From: Saccharothrix sp. ALI-22-I
GTDB taxonomy: Bacteria; Actinomycetota; Actinomycetes; Mycobacteriales; Pseudonocardiaceae
DNA: 64,000 nt
NCBI RefSeq assembly: GCF_001984175.1
Contig: NZ_MTQP01000039.1
Span: forward strand, 1-64,000
Direction of reading: 5' to 3'
Shown: one piece after another, positions 42,008 through 51,181 of the stretch
How positions within the stretch are numbered: position 1 is the stretch's first letter
Layout of the letters: each line of letters starts with the position of its first letter
The notes under the pieces: generated by a model
Told to the model about the DNA's origin: nothing
The model's database searches: none
The model's input: only the letters and a program-made list of their open reading frames with translations
Program-made: the position numbers and the translations under genes

Positions 42008-42364
42008 TTACGGCACGTTGACCCACCGGTTGGTCCAGTTCCCGGTCAGTTCCCGCGTGGCGTTGGTCCTGTGCGAACTACACGTTGAACCGCTGTGCGA
42101 CGCCACGATGACGTAGCCGCCAGTCACGTACTTCCCAGTGGATGTGTCCCGCCCGGATTGCGCCCCGAAGCAGCCGAGACGTTCACCGGTCCAGCTGTCC
42201 TTCCAAGAGATAGACGCTGCCGATTCCGGCAGGCACGCTCGTCAGCAGGATGTTCTTGGAGACAGCTGCTTGTGCGGGGCGGCGGCGAAGACCAGGCTGC
42301 CCACGGCGCAGGCGGCAACGGCAGTCGCAGCGATGCGACCTCGCCTGAATGTTCCTGTACTCAT
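42008..42364 (-). pseudogene. small secreted protein with two compensating frameshifts
   Basis: ATG 42364 begins MSTGTFRRGRIAATAVAACA and a hydrophobic signal peptide ending near FAAAP. In that frame it stops soon after, but a second frame continues naturally with AQAAVSKNILLTSVPAG and SVYLLEG. The first frame then resumes with SWTGERLGCFGAQSGRD and KYVTGGYVIVASHSG to TAA 42008-42010. One base lost in a C-run and one gained near 42195 would explain this. It is either a pseudogene or two sequencing errors in a roughly 118-residue secreted protein of unknown function. Confidence 0.45.
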
Positions 42365-42773
42365 TGTTCCTACCTTGATTCTTGATTGCCGTACGGAGGG
42401 CAATGCGAGTCAGGTCTTGGTGCTTGCCCCTCCACTGGAGGGGGGTAAGCACACTCTCGCCGGGAGCCGGTAAGCGCCCGTACAGCAGACGTACAAGGCA
42501 GAGCCAACACTGGGACAAAATGTGGTTGGAGTCGCACTGGGTGCACGGGCGTGCGGGTTATCGGTGCTCAGGGAGATGGTGTTGCTGGCCGGGCGTCATG
42601 GGCTTCGGGTGTGGATGCCCGAGGCGGGTGGTCTCGTCCCGGTGGACGGTCCGGGGTTTCCGGCGTTGTTGACCGTGTTGCAGTCGGTTGTCCACTCGCC
42701 CGCCGTGCGGGGAGCCGGGGCGGGGCGGCGTCGATCGGGTGGACGAGGTGGCGTCCGAGTTCGGCCTTGGGCG
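42365..42773. other. intergenic, no complete gene
   Basis: There are no convincing reading frames. A CCTCCACTGGAGGGGGG hairpin-like element lies near 42430. Nothing else supported. Confidence 0.35.
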
Positions 42774-42850
42774 CTGGTCGAGGATGCCCATCACCGACGT
42801 CCAGTTGTCGGAGATGTCGCCGGTGGTCCGCCACAGGGGTTGCCCGCAGC
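42774..42850 (-). pseudogene. tiny GH27 alpha-galactosidase fragment
   Basis: The minus-strand reading LWRTTGDISDNWTSVMGILD matches the conserved block of family 27 alpha-galactosidases around the second catalytic Asp. Neither side continues the homology. It is a relic just downstream of the LPMO gene. Confidence 0.45.
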
Positions 42851-42885
42851 CCTGCGGCGGCGGGCAACCTCGTGTGGGGCGTGGG

Positions 42886-44013
42886 TCAGGATGTGGTGCA
42901 GGTGAGGGTGGGTGTGCCGGCGGTTCCGGAGGCGACGAACCCAAAGCTCGTGCTCGTGCCCGCGCCCAGTGAGCCGTTGTAGGCGACGTTGCGTGCGCTG
43001 ATCGTGGATCCGCTGGTGGTCACGGCCGCGCTCCACGAGGAGTCGATCCGTTCGCCGTTGCCGAAGGTCCAGTTCACCGCCCAGCCGGTGATCGCCGTGG
43101 TGCCGGCGGTGACGCGTACTTCGGCCTGGAAGCCGCCGGACCACTGGGACGCGATCCGCAGCGTGGCGGAGCAACCCGCCGAGGGATTGCCGGTCGTGGT
43201 GGTCGTCGTGGTGGTGGTCGTGGTGGTGGTAGTTGGCGTGGTCGTGGTCGTGGTCGGGCCGGTGCCGCCGTCGGTGAAGTTCACGTCGCTACAGGCGTAG
43301 TAGCTCTGGTCGGCGTGACTGGCCTTCCACACCGTGAAGAGGACGTGGTGGCCGGTGCGGCCGGGTGCGTTCACCTCGACCGGTGTCCTGGTGCCGGTGG
43401 GGATCCTGCCGGTCTGGCCGACCAGGTCCAGGTCGCTCCACCGCAGTGCCCGGGTCTTGGGGTCGAAGCCCTGTTTGGTGGAGTAGACGCGGATGTAGTC
43501 GGCGCCGTGCGAGGAGGTGTCGTTGAGGTTGAGGGTGAACCGGCTGGGGCGGTTCGGGGCGATCCAGGCACCGGGCTTGTCCATGGCGGCGTAGCGACCG
43601 TTGAAGGTCAGGCCGCCGCTGCACAGCGTCCCGTCGGGGACGGCGGCCTGGTGGTCGCTGCCACCGCCGTCGCGCAGCAGGCCGTTCCAGTTGTACATGG
43701 CGGAGGGATCGGCCTGCCACGCCTGGTAGCACATGGGGTCTTCGGTGGCCATCTGCTGCGAGGGGCCGTTGGGCCAGCGGTGGTAGCAGCCGTAGTGGCG
43801 TGACGGCGGGTCGCTCACCGCGCCGTGGGCCGAGGCGCTGCCTGCGCCGAGGACCACCAACAGGGTCGTCAGCAGCGTCAGACAGGCACCGAGGACCGCT
43901 GCCGCTCGCCAGACCGTGGTGTTGGCCGGGCGTGAGGCGTCGGTCTTCAAGGTGTCCGGCGGCTGGTGACGTTTGTTGGGGGTGTTGTCCGAGAAGCGAT
44001 GCATGGGTTTCAC
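42886..44013 (-). CDS. secreted AA10 lytic polysaccharide monooxygenase with C-terminal CBM2
   Basis: GTG 44013, with GGAG 5 bases upstream, is preferred to ATG 44004. A twin-basic N-terminus and long hydrophobic signal (AAAVLGACLTLLTTLLVVL) end at GSASA before the mature His (HGAVSDPPSRHYGCY), which forms the copper histidine brace; the second His is in FTVWKASHADQSYYAC or TSSHGADY. A Thr/Pro linker made almost only of Thr leads to a cellulose-binding CBM2 (CSATLRIASQWSGGFQAEVR ... WAVNWTFGNG). The 375-residue enzyme oxidatively cleaves cellulose or chitin and would cooperate with the cellulase encoded just upstream. Confidence 0.94.
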   Translation of the reverse strand: MKPMHRFSDNTPNKRHQPPDTLKTDASRPANTTVWRAAAVLGACLTLLTTLLVVLGAGSASAHGAVSDPPSRHYGCYHRWPNGPSQQMATEDPMCYQAWQADPSAMYNWNGLLRDGGGSDHQAAVPDGTLCSGGLTFNGRYAAMDKPGAWIAPNRPSRFTLNLNDTSSHGADYIRVYSTKQGFDPKTRALRWSDLDLVGQTGRIPTGTRTPVEVNAPGRTGHHVLFTVWKASHADQSYYACSDVNFTDGGTGPTTTTTTPTTTTTTTTTTTTTTGNPSAGCSATLRIASQWSGGFQAEVRVTAGTTAITGWAVNWTFGNGERIDSSWSAAVTTSGSTISARNVAYNGSLGAGTSTSFGFVASGTAGTPTLTCTTS

Positions 44014-44263
44014 CAAATCTCCATTGATCGATGACGTGGGCTTCGCGGTCACGCCGGTAACCCGACGTCCACGGCCAGATCTGGTCCCGCCGCCGCTACC
44101 GCCACACCTGCGGCGACGACGGCCGACGCGACGATCACCGGCACCGGGACGGCACCCAAGGGCGCTTCGCATGCACTGCGCTGGGCATGCCTCGTGCTCC
44201 TGTAGATGTGCGGGGACCGCCCAGAGGACGCTGCGACTCTCCGGGAGCTCCCAGAGTGATCGG

Positions 44264-45802
44264 TTACGGGGTGACGTAGGGGTCTTGGCTGAGCAGGTGG
44301 GCCTTGAGGCCCTCGCCGACGCCGGGCTCGGGCGTGCCGTTCCAGTCCTTGATGAGCACGGCACCTGTGCTGCAGCCCCACGGGTTCCAGGTCCACGCGA
44401 GGTAACCCATGTGGTGCGCGTCGGCCCAGTCCACCAACCGCTGCATGTACTCGAAGCCGCAGTCGTCCTGGCCGAACTCGCCGAGCACGACCGGGACCTG
44501 CTGTGCGAGCGGGGCGATCTGGCTGTCCCAGCAGGATTCGGTGACGCAGGCGTTGAAGCTGTAGGCGTGCCAGGACGCGGCGATGTTGTTCAACGGGTCG
44601 GTCGGCTTGTGGGCCAGCCACTCCCGCGTGTCGTTGGCCCACTCCAGGCCGCCCAGCATGAGGATGTTGGTCGCGCCGGTGGCCCGCACCGCGTCGACCA
44701 GGTCCTGCATGCCGGCGGTTTCATAGGGAAGGCCGGTGCAGGTGCCCCCATCCCGCCAGCACTGCCAGCCCAAGGTCTTGTTCCAGTCGCTGGCGATCTC
44801 CGGGTACGGCTCGTTGAACAGGTCGAAGACGACGGCGTTGTTGCCCTTGAACGCATTGGCGACACCGGTCCAGAACTGCGGGGCGTACCGCGCGTCCGGC
44901 ATCGGTTTCTGGCACGTCGCGTGCTCGTCCTTGCAGTGCCAGTCCGGCCCGTTCGTGTAGGCGCCCCAGGTCCAGTGCAGGTCGAGGATCACGTTGATGC
45001 CGTTCGCCACCAGCAGATCCACGTAGTCCTTGACGTTCTGCTGGTAGGTGGCGCCGCCGGGCGAGCCGTTGACGTCCAGCCAGCACTCCTCGTTCAACGG
45101 GATCCGCACCGCGTGGATGTTCCAGGTCTTCATCGCGTCCACCGACGCCTGGTCCACCGGACCGCCGTCCCACATGCCCTTGCCCTGTACGCAGGCGAAC
45201 TCGCCGCTGGAGCGGTTCACCCCCAGCAACCGGTACGGCTTGCCGTCCGCGGTGACGATCTTGTTGCCGGAGACGCGCAGCGCCGGTGCGGGACCGTCGA
45301 CCGGCGGAGTGGTCGTCGTCGTGGTCGTGGTCGTGGTGGTGGTCGTCGTCGTCGGGTCGGTGCCGGTGCACGCGGCACCGTTGACGGCGAAGTCCGTCGG
45401 CTTGGCGTTGCTGCCGCTGTAGGAGAAGTTCGCCCCGGTACTGACGCTGCGACCCGCCGGGATGGTGCCGTTCCAGCTCATGTTGGTCACGGTGACCTGC
45501 TTGCCCGTCTGGGACCAGTTGCCGCTCCAGCCGTGTTGCAGGGTCTGGTTGCCGGCGTAGGTGTAGGTCAGCGTCCAGCCGCTGACCTCCGATGAACCGA
45601 GGTTGGAGACGGTCACATTGGCGCCGAACCCACTGCCCCAGTCGTTGGTCGTGTAGTCGACCCGGCACGCGAACGCGGCCGCCGCGCTCGCGTCACTCGC
45701 CCACGATCCGCCCGCCGCTGCCATCAGAACCGTGGAAGCGATGGACCCCGCAGCAGCCAACGCGGCGAGCGCGGTGCGGCGTTTCCTGACTCTTCCCAAC
45801 AT
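44264..45802 (-). CDS. secreted cellulase: CBM2 - Thr linker - GH5
   Basis: ATG 45802 has AAGGAG 5 bases upstream. The 512-residue protein has a Sec signal (LAALAAAGSIASTVLMAAAG), an N-terminal CBM2 (FACRVDYTTNDWGSGFGANV), a poly-Thr/Pro linker and a GH5 catalytic domain with VRIPLNEECWLDVNG, acid/base Glu in VVFDLFNEPYPE and nucleophile Glu in PVVLGEFGQDD. It would act outside the cell as an endoglucanase or exo-acting cellulase. The perfect CebR box upstream predicts cellobiose-responsive derepression. The LPMO gene lies 250 bases downstream on the same strand. Confidence 0.95.
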   Translation of the reverse strand: MLGRVRKRRTALAALAAAGSIASTVLMAAAGGSWASDASAAAAFACRVDYTTNDWGSGFGANVTVSNLGSSEVSGWTLTYTYAGNQTLQHGWSGNWSQTGKQVTVTNMSWNGTIPAGRSVSTGANFSYSGSNAKPTDFAVNGAACTGTDPTTTTTTTTTTTTTTTPPVDGPAPALRVSGNKIVTADGKPYRLLGVNRSSGEFACVQGKGMWDGGPVDQASVDAMKTWNIHAVRIPLNEECWLDVNGSPGGATYQQNVKDYVDLLVANGINVILDLHWTWGAYTNGPDWHCKDEHATCQKPMPDARYAPQFWTGVANAFKGNNAVVFDLFNEPYPEIASDWNKTLGWQCWRDGGTCTGLPYETAGMQDLVDAVRATGATNILMLGGLEWANDTREWLAHKPTDPLNNIAASWHAYSFNACVTESCWDSQIAPLAQQVPVVLGEFGQDDCGFEYMQRLVDWADAHHMGYLAWTWNPWGCSTGAVLIKDWNGTPEPGVGEGLKAHLLSQDPYVTP

Positions 45803-46150
45803 CAGCACTCCTTTGTGCAGGTGACGTTCAGCCCGCCGCCGTGTCTTCCGGAAGCGTTCAACAGGTAGGCAGGGCCGCTGAATTGGGGGTGTGCCGCTCC
45901 GGGATAAGTACCTACACCTACCTGGGAGCGCTCCCAGAAAGACCGTAGCGAAGATGTTGCAAAACTTGAAGACCCTCGGCACGGAAACATCCCGGGCGTT
46001 CCGTTGCGCCAACCCGACTTGCCGGATCGGCATTCGTAAAATCGGTCGTCAAATCCCGGAGTCGTGGCCGAACGAATCAACTGCGTTTATCGGCTCCGAA
46101 CTCCGGGCGCACGGGTATGAACTTCTCGGCTCACTCCGGTTGCGCGTGGT
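45803..46150. other. intergenic with the cellulase promoter region
   Basis: This contains the cellulase 5' region and the CebR-type box at 45923. The remaining 200 bases up to the beta-mannosidase stop show no gene. Confidence 0.45.
45923..45936. promoter_or_regulatory. CebR operator, consensus palindrome
   Basis: TGGGAGCGCTCCCA matches exactly the operator bound by the LacI-family repressor CebR in Streptomyces and its orthologue in Thermobifida. It lies about 120 bases upstream of the GH5 cellulase start. No cebR gene is in the window, so the regulator acts in trans. Confidence 0.88.
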
Positions 46151-48595
46151 TCACGAGACGCCCGACGCTGACGTGTTGGCGCAGCGAAGCACGCGCGGAT
46201 GCAGCAAAGCTGCCGGTTCGTGCAACTTCTCCGACGTGCGCACGATGAAGTGGTGTGCTTCGCCGGCGGTCAGCGAGATGAGCATGTCGTCGACGACCGC
46301 GTCGGCGGCCACCTTGTCGGCCAGCAGGCTGAGGTCACGGACGTACGAGGTGGCCCGCACGTCGACGCGGTACCCACCGGCTGCGGGTGTGACGGCGGCG
46401 GTGAATGGCTCCGGGTGGTAGCGGAGGTCGAGGTCTTCGCCGAACAGGTGGTGGGTGCGGACGCCGCCGGCGGTCGCGACCAGCACTTCGCTCTTCGGGT
46501 CGGTGGGTTCGAGGAGGTCATCGGCCAGGTCCAGCAGCGCGGTGGATCGAGGCGGCACGCTGAGCCGCAGTTCGGCGGTGGCCAACACCTCGCCGGCGAA
46601 ATCCTGTCGGGTCACGTGCACCGCGCCCGCCCAGGGTTCGTCGTGGTCGTTGATCGCGACCAGGGTGGGCCTTTCGCCGCGGAGCTGGACGGTCAGCAGC
46701 CGTGGCGCGAACGCGTGCTTGAGGGCGTAGTAGAGGGGCTTGGGGCGCTCGTCGCTGTCGACGGCGGACCACGAGGTGACCGGCCAGCAGTCGTTGAGCT
46801 GCCAGACCAGGGCTCCCGCGGTCCGCGGCCACCAGGAGCGGTAGTGCTCGATGCCGAAGGCCACCGCGCGGGCCTGGTTGAGCTGGGTCGCCCAGTGCCA
46901 CTGCTCGAAGTCGGTCGGCACCGGCAGGTGGGGTGCGAGGCCGCGGTCCAGTTTGCCGTTGCCGTCTTCGGCTTTCTGGTGGAGCAGGAACGCGGGCGAG
47001 GTGGGCGTCAACGGTTCGTCGTGGACCCATCGGGTGAGGGTGGCCCAGGTGGGTGGCCCCTGAAAGCCGAACTCGGCGCAGAACCGCGGGACGTGGTCGC
47101 GGTAGTGCGTGTAGTCCAGGGCGTTCCAGACGTCCCAGTCGTGGCGGGTGCCGTGGTCGGCGCCGTTGGGTGGCAGGTCACCGGGGCTGTACGGGCTGCC
47201 CGGTGCGTACGGGCGGGTGGGGTCGAGTTCCTCGATGATCTTGGGCAACAGTTCGTGGTAGTAGCCGCCACCCCAGGTTCGTCCCTCCAGGCCGTCTTGC
47301 CAGCCCCAGTCCGTGTAGGCGGGGAGGTTCTCGTTGTTGCCGTTCCACAGCACGAGGGACGGGTGGGCGACCAGGCGGGTGATGTTCTCCCGGGCCTCGG
47401 CCTCGACCTCCCCGAGCAGTGGCTCCTCTTCGGAGTAGTAGGCGCACGCGAACGGGAAGTCCTGCCACACCATCACGCCGCGTTCGTCGCAGGCGTCGTA
47501 GAAGTCGTCGGTTTCGTAGATGCCGCCGCCCCAGACCCGCAGCATGTTCATGTTCGCGTCGACGGCCTGGTCGATCCGGCGGGCGAGCCGCTCGCGGGTG
47601 ATCCGGGTGAGGAAGTGGTCGTCCGGGATCCAGTTGGCGCCCTTGGCGAAGACGCGCTTGCCGTTGACGACGAAGACGAACGGGGTGCCGGACTCGTCCG
47701 GTTCGGTATCCACGGTGACGGTGCGGAACCCGATCCGGCGCCGGACGGTGTCCACCTGCCGGCCATCGGCCAGCAGCGCGACGGTCAGGTCGTAGAGCGG
47801 CTGGTCGCCGTAACCGACCGGCCACCACAACCGGGCGTCCGGCACGAGCACGGTGACGTGCGCGATGTCGCCGGTGATCGTCATTCGTTCCGTGCGGTCG
47901 CCGACCGTGACCAGCGCGGTGTAGTCGCGATCCGCGGCGCGGTCCAGTTCCAGGTGCACGTCGACGCGGCCGGTGCCGTCGGCGTCGACGGTGACGAGCG
48001 GGCGCACCCGGGCCAGACGGGCGGTGTCCCAGCGTTCCAGCCGTACGGGTTTCCACAGGCCGGCGGTCTGCAGGTCGGGTCCCCAGTCCCAGCCGAAGGA
48101 GCAGGCCATCTTGCGGATCGCGTTGTAGGGGTGTGGGTACGCCCGTTGGCGCCAGCCGAGTTCGGCCTCCGCCTGCTCGGCGTGGGTGAGCGCGGACCGC
48201 AGCGTCACGGTCAGGTCGTTGCCGCCGTCGCGCAGCGATCGCCCGACGTCGAAGCGGTAGCCGCGGTGCATGTTGGCGGTGCGGCCGAGCACATCGCCGT
48301 TCAACTCGACGGTGGCGACGGTGTCGATGCCATCGAAGACCAGTTCCACTCGCTCACCGACCTGCGGCGCCTCCGCCTGGAACGTCGTCGAGTACTGCCA
48401 GTCGACGCGGTGCAACCAGGTCAGCGCCGCCTCGTTGCGGTCCAGGTACGGGTCCGGGATGAGGTCCGCGGCCATCAGGTCGAGGTGGGTGCTGCCGGGT
48501 ACCCGGGCGGGCACGTCCCGGTCGGCGAGGACCTCCGGCACCGGGCCTCCCACGGCGCGCAGGCGCCAGCCGTCGTGCAAGTCCGAGCGCGTCAT
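46151..48595 (-). CDS. GH2 beta-mannosidase, cytosolic
   Basis: The 814-residue protein shows the GH2 layout: N-terminal jelly roll (RVDWQYSTTFQAEAP, ELVFDGIDTVATVELNG), immunoglobulin-like domains, then the TIM barrel with NMLRVWGGGIYETDDFYDAC, acid/base Glu in VLWNGNNENLPAY and nucleophile Glu in RFCAEFGFQG. There is no signal peptide, so it hydrolyses imported manno-oligosaccharides in the cytosol. A good promoter with an overlapping inverted repeat lies upstream, and the ROK regulator gene 420 bases upstream is the likely controller. Length and motifs fit the family. Confidence 0.93.
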   Translation of the reverse strand: MTRSDLHDGWRLRAVGGPVPEVLADRDVPARVPGSTHLDLMAADLIPDPYLDRNEAALTWLHRVDWQYSTTFQAEAPQVGERVELVFDGIDTVATVELNGDVLGRTANMHRGYRFDVGRSLRDGGNDLTVTLRSALTHAEQAEAELGWRQRAYPHPYNAIRKMACSFGWDWGPDLQTAGLWKPVRLERWDTARLARVRPLVTVDADGTGRVDVHLELDRAADRDYTALVTVGDRTERMTITGDIAHVTVLVPDARLWWPVGYGDQPLYDLTVALLADGRQVDTVRRRIGFRTVTVDTEPDESGTPFVFVVNGKRVFAKGANWIPDDHFLTRITRERLARRIDQAVDANMNMLRVWGGGIYETDDFYDACDERGVMVWQDFPFACAYYSEEEPLLGEVEAEARENITRLVAHPSLVLWNGNNENLPAYTDWGWQDGLEGRTWGGGYYHELLPKIIEELDPTRPYAPGSPYSPGDLPPNGADHGTRHDWDVWNALDYTHYRDHVPRFCAEFGFQGPPTWATLTRWVHDEPLTPTSPAFLLHQKAEDGNGKLDRGLAPHLPVPTDFEQWHWATQLNQARAVAFGIEHYRSWWPRTAGALVWQLNDCWPVTSWSAVDSDERPKPLYYALKHAFAPRLLTVQLRGERPTLVAINDHDEPWAGAVHVTRQDFAGEVLATAELRLSVPPRSTALLDLADDLLEPTDPKSEVLVATAGGVRTHHLFGEDLDLRYHPEPFTAAVTPAAGGYRVDVRATSYVRDLSLLADKVAADAVVDDMLISLTAGEAHHFIVRTSEKLHEPAALLHPRVLRCANTSASGVS

Positions 48596-49015
48596 GGCAG
48601 CCCTCTTCCTCGTTGGTCGACGCAGGGTCGGAGATCACAGAGATAGTTACTCAGGCAGGTGAAGTAAGTCAATAACCTGGGCAGACGAGCATGAGGTTCG
48701 CCGTGCCCTCGCTGGCCGGTCGGCGGCCATCCGCTGGTGACGGCTTATTGAGGCAACTTAATAATCTCGCAGGCAACTGTCATGGCACGCCTGGTGCAAC
48801 ACGTCAAGGAGGACGTAGTGATACGTGTCGAGGAGTCCCGGCGCGGGTGACACCGGAGGGCGGTCACCACCCGGCACTTCGCCGACGACACCCGCCCTCT
48901 ACCGCGGCGGATCGTCCAGCGCGGTCCGGCCGACGAGATCATCCCCGACCCCCGACACCCGCACACCGGACTGCTCGCCGCGCCGCCGCACCGCACGAGC
49001 ACCGAAGGCGAATGG
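48596..49015. other. intergenic between ROK gene and beta-mannosidase
   Basis: This holds the beta-mannosidase promoter and operator at 48644-48672. The rest, including an AT-rich patch around 48745-48775 (TTGAGGCAACTTAATAATC), shows no gene. Confidence 0.45.
48644..48672 (-). promoter_or_regulatory. beta-mannosidase promoter with overlapping TTACT-n11-AGTAA operator
   Basis: On the minus strand TTGACT (48672-48667) and TAACTA (48649-48644) are separated by 17 bases, a near-ideal housekeeping promoter. An inverted repeat TTACT-n11-AGTAA (48647-48667) covers the spacer. A repressor bound there would block RNA polymerase, and the adjacent ROK protein is the natural candidate. Confidence 0.65.
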
Positions 49016-50275
49016 TCAGGGTGCCTCGCCCGCGCCGGCGGGCACCGGCCGCGCCCCGTCCTCGGAGCGGCCGTGGCCGAGTGTCAGCTCGCTCTGCAGG
49101 ACGAGAACCGCCCCGCCGATCGCCGCCGCGTCCGACCCGTTGACCGACGGCACCACCCGCACCGGATGCGCCCGCCGAGCGAACAACCGGCGGTCCAACT
49201 GCTGTTGGATCACCGCCTGGTAGATCGAGCCCGCCACCGCGAAGCTCTGTCCGGCCAGGACGATCACATCCAGGTCGAACAGGGTCGCCACGGTGACCGC
49301 GGCATGACCGAGGTAGCGCGCCGACCGCTCGACGAGTTCACGGGCCTCGGGATCGCCGGCGTTCGCGGCTGCCGCGATCCGCGCGAACTCGGTCAGGACG
49401 TCATCGCCGGCCGGATCGAGCGCCAGCCGTCGGGCGAGTCCCGGTGTCGCCAACGCCTGCCGGACCAGAGCCGACGGGCCGGCGTAGTTCTCCAGGCACC
49501 CGACGTTGCCACACGGGCATTCGTCGCCGTGGACGTCGATCGAGATGTGGCCGATCTCCGCAGTGTTCGACGAACTGCCCCGATACACCTCACCGGCGAC
49601 CACCACCCCGCCGCCGATCCCGGTGGCCATGTAGATGCAGCCATAGGTGCTGTGCGGGTCCACCGCACCCATCCAGTACTCGCCGATGGCGGCCGCCGCG
49701 GCGTCGTTGTCGAGCACCACGGGCAGGCCGAGGCTCTCCGCGAGGCGCCGCGCGACGGGGTAGTCGCACCACTCCTCGGTGGGCTGCGGCGTCAACAGCA
49801 CACCCGCACGCCGGTCCTGCGGACCGTAACTGACCAGGCCGACCCCGAGCACCTTCTCGCGGTCGACAGCCGCCGTCGCCAGCAGGGCGTCCACCTGCGA
49901 CGCCACCAGCGGCAGCGCACGCTCCGGCGGCATCGACGCCACGCCTTGGAACGAAGTCCGGGCCACCGGTCGTCCAGCCAGGTCGACGACCACGATGACG
50001 CACGTGTTGCGCTCCAGTTGGACTCCCACGCCGTAGCGGGCCGGCGGGTTGAGCTGGACCAGCGTGCGCGGCTTGCCGCCCGTCGGCGCACCACGACCGG
50101 CCTCGACGACCAGACCGTCGCCCAGGAGTTCGCGAACGACCTCGGAAATCGTCGCCCCGGTCAGACCGGTTGCCGTCGCGAGCTCCACCCGGCTGATCGA
50201 GCGCGCAGCCCTGATCACGTCCAGAACCAGGCCGCGCGTCTTCGGTCGGCTTGCCCAGACCGGGCTCCTCGCCAC
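49016..50275 (-). CDS. ROK-family transcriptional repressor (mannoside/xyloside type)
   Basis: GTG 50275 follows GGAGGAGG 5-6 bases upstream. The 419-residue protein has an N-terminal winged helix (SRVELATATGLTGATISEVV) and a ROK sugar-kinase-like domain: VVLDNDAAAAAIGEYW, GCIYMATGIGGGVVVAGEVY and the zinc-site signature GDECPCGNVGCLENYAG. It should bind DNA without inducer and release it when a sugar binds. Its position upstream of the beta-mannosidase gene suggests control of manno-oligosaccharide use. AGTAA-type half sites occur in front of both genes. Confidence 0.9.
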   Translation of the reverse strand: MARSPVWASRPKTRGLVLDVIRAARSISRVELATATGLTGATISEVVRELLGDGLVVEAGRGAPTGGKPRTLVQLNPPARYGVGVQLERNTCVIVVVDLAGRPVARTSFQGVASMPPERALPLVASQVDALLATAAVDREKVLGVGLVSYGPQDRRAGVLLTPQPTEEWCDYPVARRLAESLGLPVVLDNDAAAAAIGEYWMGAVDPHSTYGCIYMATGIGGGVVVAGEVYRGSSSNTAEIGHISIDVHGDECPCGNVGCLENYAGPSALVRQALATPGLARRLALDPAGDDVLTEFARIAAAANAGDPEARELVERSARYLGHAAVTVATLFDLDVIVLAGQSFAVAGSIYQAVIQQQLDRRLFARRAHPVRVVPSVNGSDAAAIGGAVLVLQSELTLGHGRSEDGARPVPAGAGEAP

Positions 50276-50295
50276 GGATTCCTCCTCCACCCCGC

Positions 50296-50320
50296 TACTT
50301 TTCCAGGCTACTTTACTTAC
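50296..50320 (-). promoter_or_regulatory. possible autoregulatory site of the ROK gene
   Basis: Two direct CTACTTT copies (50296 and 50309) and an ACTTACTTA stretch lie just upstream of the ROK ribosome-binding site. They share the AGTAA/TTACT core of the beta-mannosidase operator, in keeping with autoregulation. Confidence 0.4.
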
Positions 50321-50559
50321 GCCTTCTTCCTGCTCATTCGCGCCGTCGATGGCGGGCCGGCGGCACGGCGGCGCTGGCGTCGACAGGACCGGGCGGATCA
50401 TCCTGCCGCCTGGACGACACCAGCCATGCCCGAACCACAACCAGGGCCAAATGACTTTGCCGGACCCTGCCTCGAATGGGCGAATGTCCCTCTCAGGCGA
50501 TCTTTCACGGAGCGGCCCCCGAAGTGATCGGGCGGACATCCAGAGGGCGATCAGCCCGT

Positions 50560-50906
50560 CGCTGAACAGGAACTCCCATTGCGGACCGGACCCCGGCGGC
50601 TTTTTCCGGCTCCGGCTGCGTTCGGCGGGGGCAAGGCAGTCTTCGGGCATTCGGTCCGCGCGGCTTGGGCGGTGACCGTGCGCAGCAGTGACCTGCTCAG
50701 GGTGATCGCGCCGAAGAGGATCGCGGCGCCGACGGCGAGGCAACCTTTTGGTGCCGGACAGACTGGCATTGCTGAGATCCGCGCGGGTGAGGTCGGCCTT
50801 GTGCAGGAGCGCCTCGTCGAAATTGCAGCCGATGAGGAGGGTATGGGAGAGGTCGGCCTTGGTCAGGTCCGCTCCGGCGAAGTTCGTTCCGCTGAGCTTC
50901 TGCCAC
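50560..50906 (-). pseudogene. pentapeptide-repeat protein remnant
   Basis: The minus-strand reading from 50906 has A(D/N)LxX repeats: WQKLSGTNFAGADLTKADLS and later HKADLTRADLSNASLSGTK, about ten pentapeptides. After a frame change a hydrophobic stretch (VGAAILFGAITLSRSLL) follows. The 5' end is cut at the junction with a hydrolase fragment on the other strand. Not functional as it stands. Confidence 0.5.
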
Positions 50907-51174
50907 GCCGGCGCTGACCGAGTTGGCCGCCGGGGTGGACCTGCTGCTGGCTGAGGCGACCCTGGCGCAGACCGACGTCACCGGGCACGGTCACCTGTCC
51001 GGCGCGGACGCCGGGTGCGCGGCGGCGCAGGCCGGGGTGGGGCGGCTGGTTTTGACACACTTCGCCTCGATCGAGCCGGAGTGGCTGCGCGGCCTGGTGA
51101 AGGCGGCATCGGGTGAATTCACCGGTCCGGTGACGCTCGCCGAGCCCGGCCTCACCATTGAGGTGAGGGACTGA
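50907..51174 (+). pseudogene. C-terminal fragment of an MBL-fold hydrolase (RNase Z-like)
   Basis: The reading TELAAGVDLLLAEATLAQTD, then GHGHLSGADAGCAAAQAGVG and RLVLTHF covers the last metal-binding motifs of metallo-beta-lactamase-fold phosphodiesterases and ends at TGA 51172-51174. The N-terminal HxHxDH part is missing, so it is a gene relic. Confidence 0.55.
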
Positions 51175-51181
51175 GCCGCCG

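Noticed and set aside
43175-43260. CRISPR or other spaced repeat array
   Set aside because: The repetition is a threonine-codon linker inside a gene, without spacers.
48690-49143. A 150-codon plus-strand frame between the ROK and beta-mannosidase genes
   Set aside because: It is Arg/Pro-rich with no motifs, overlaps the end of the ROK gene antisense, and has no translation signal.
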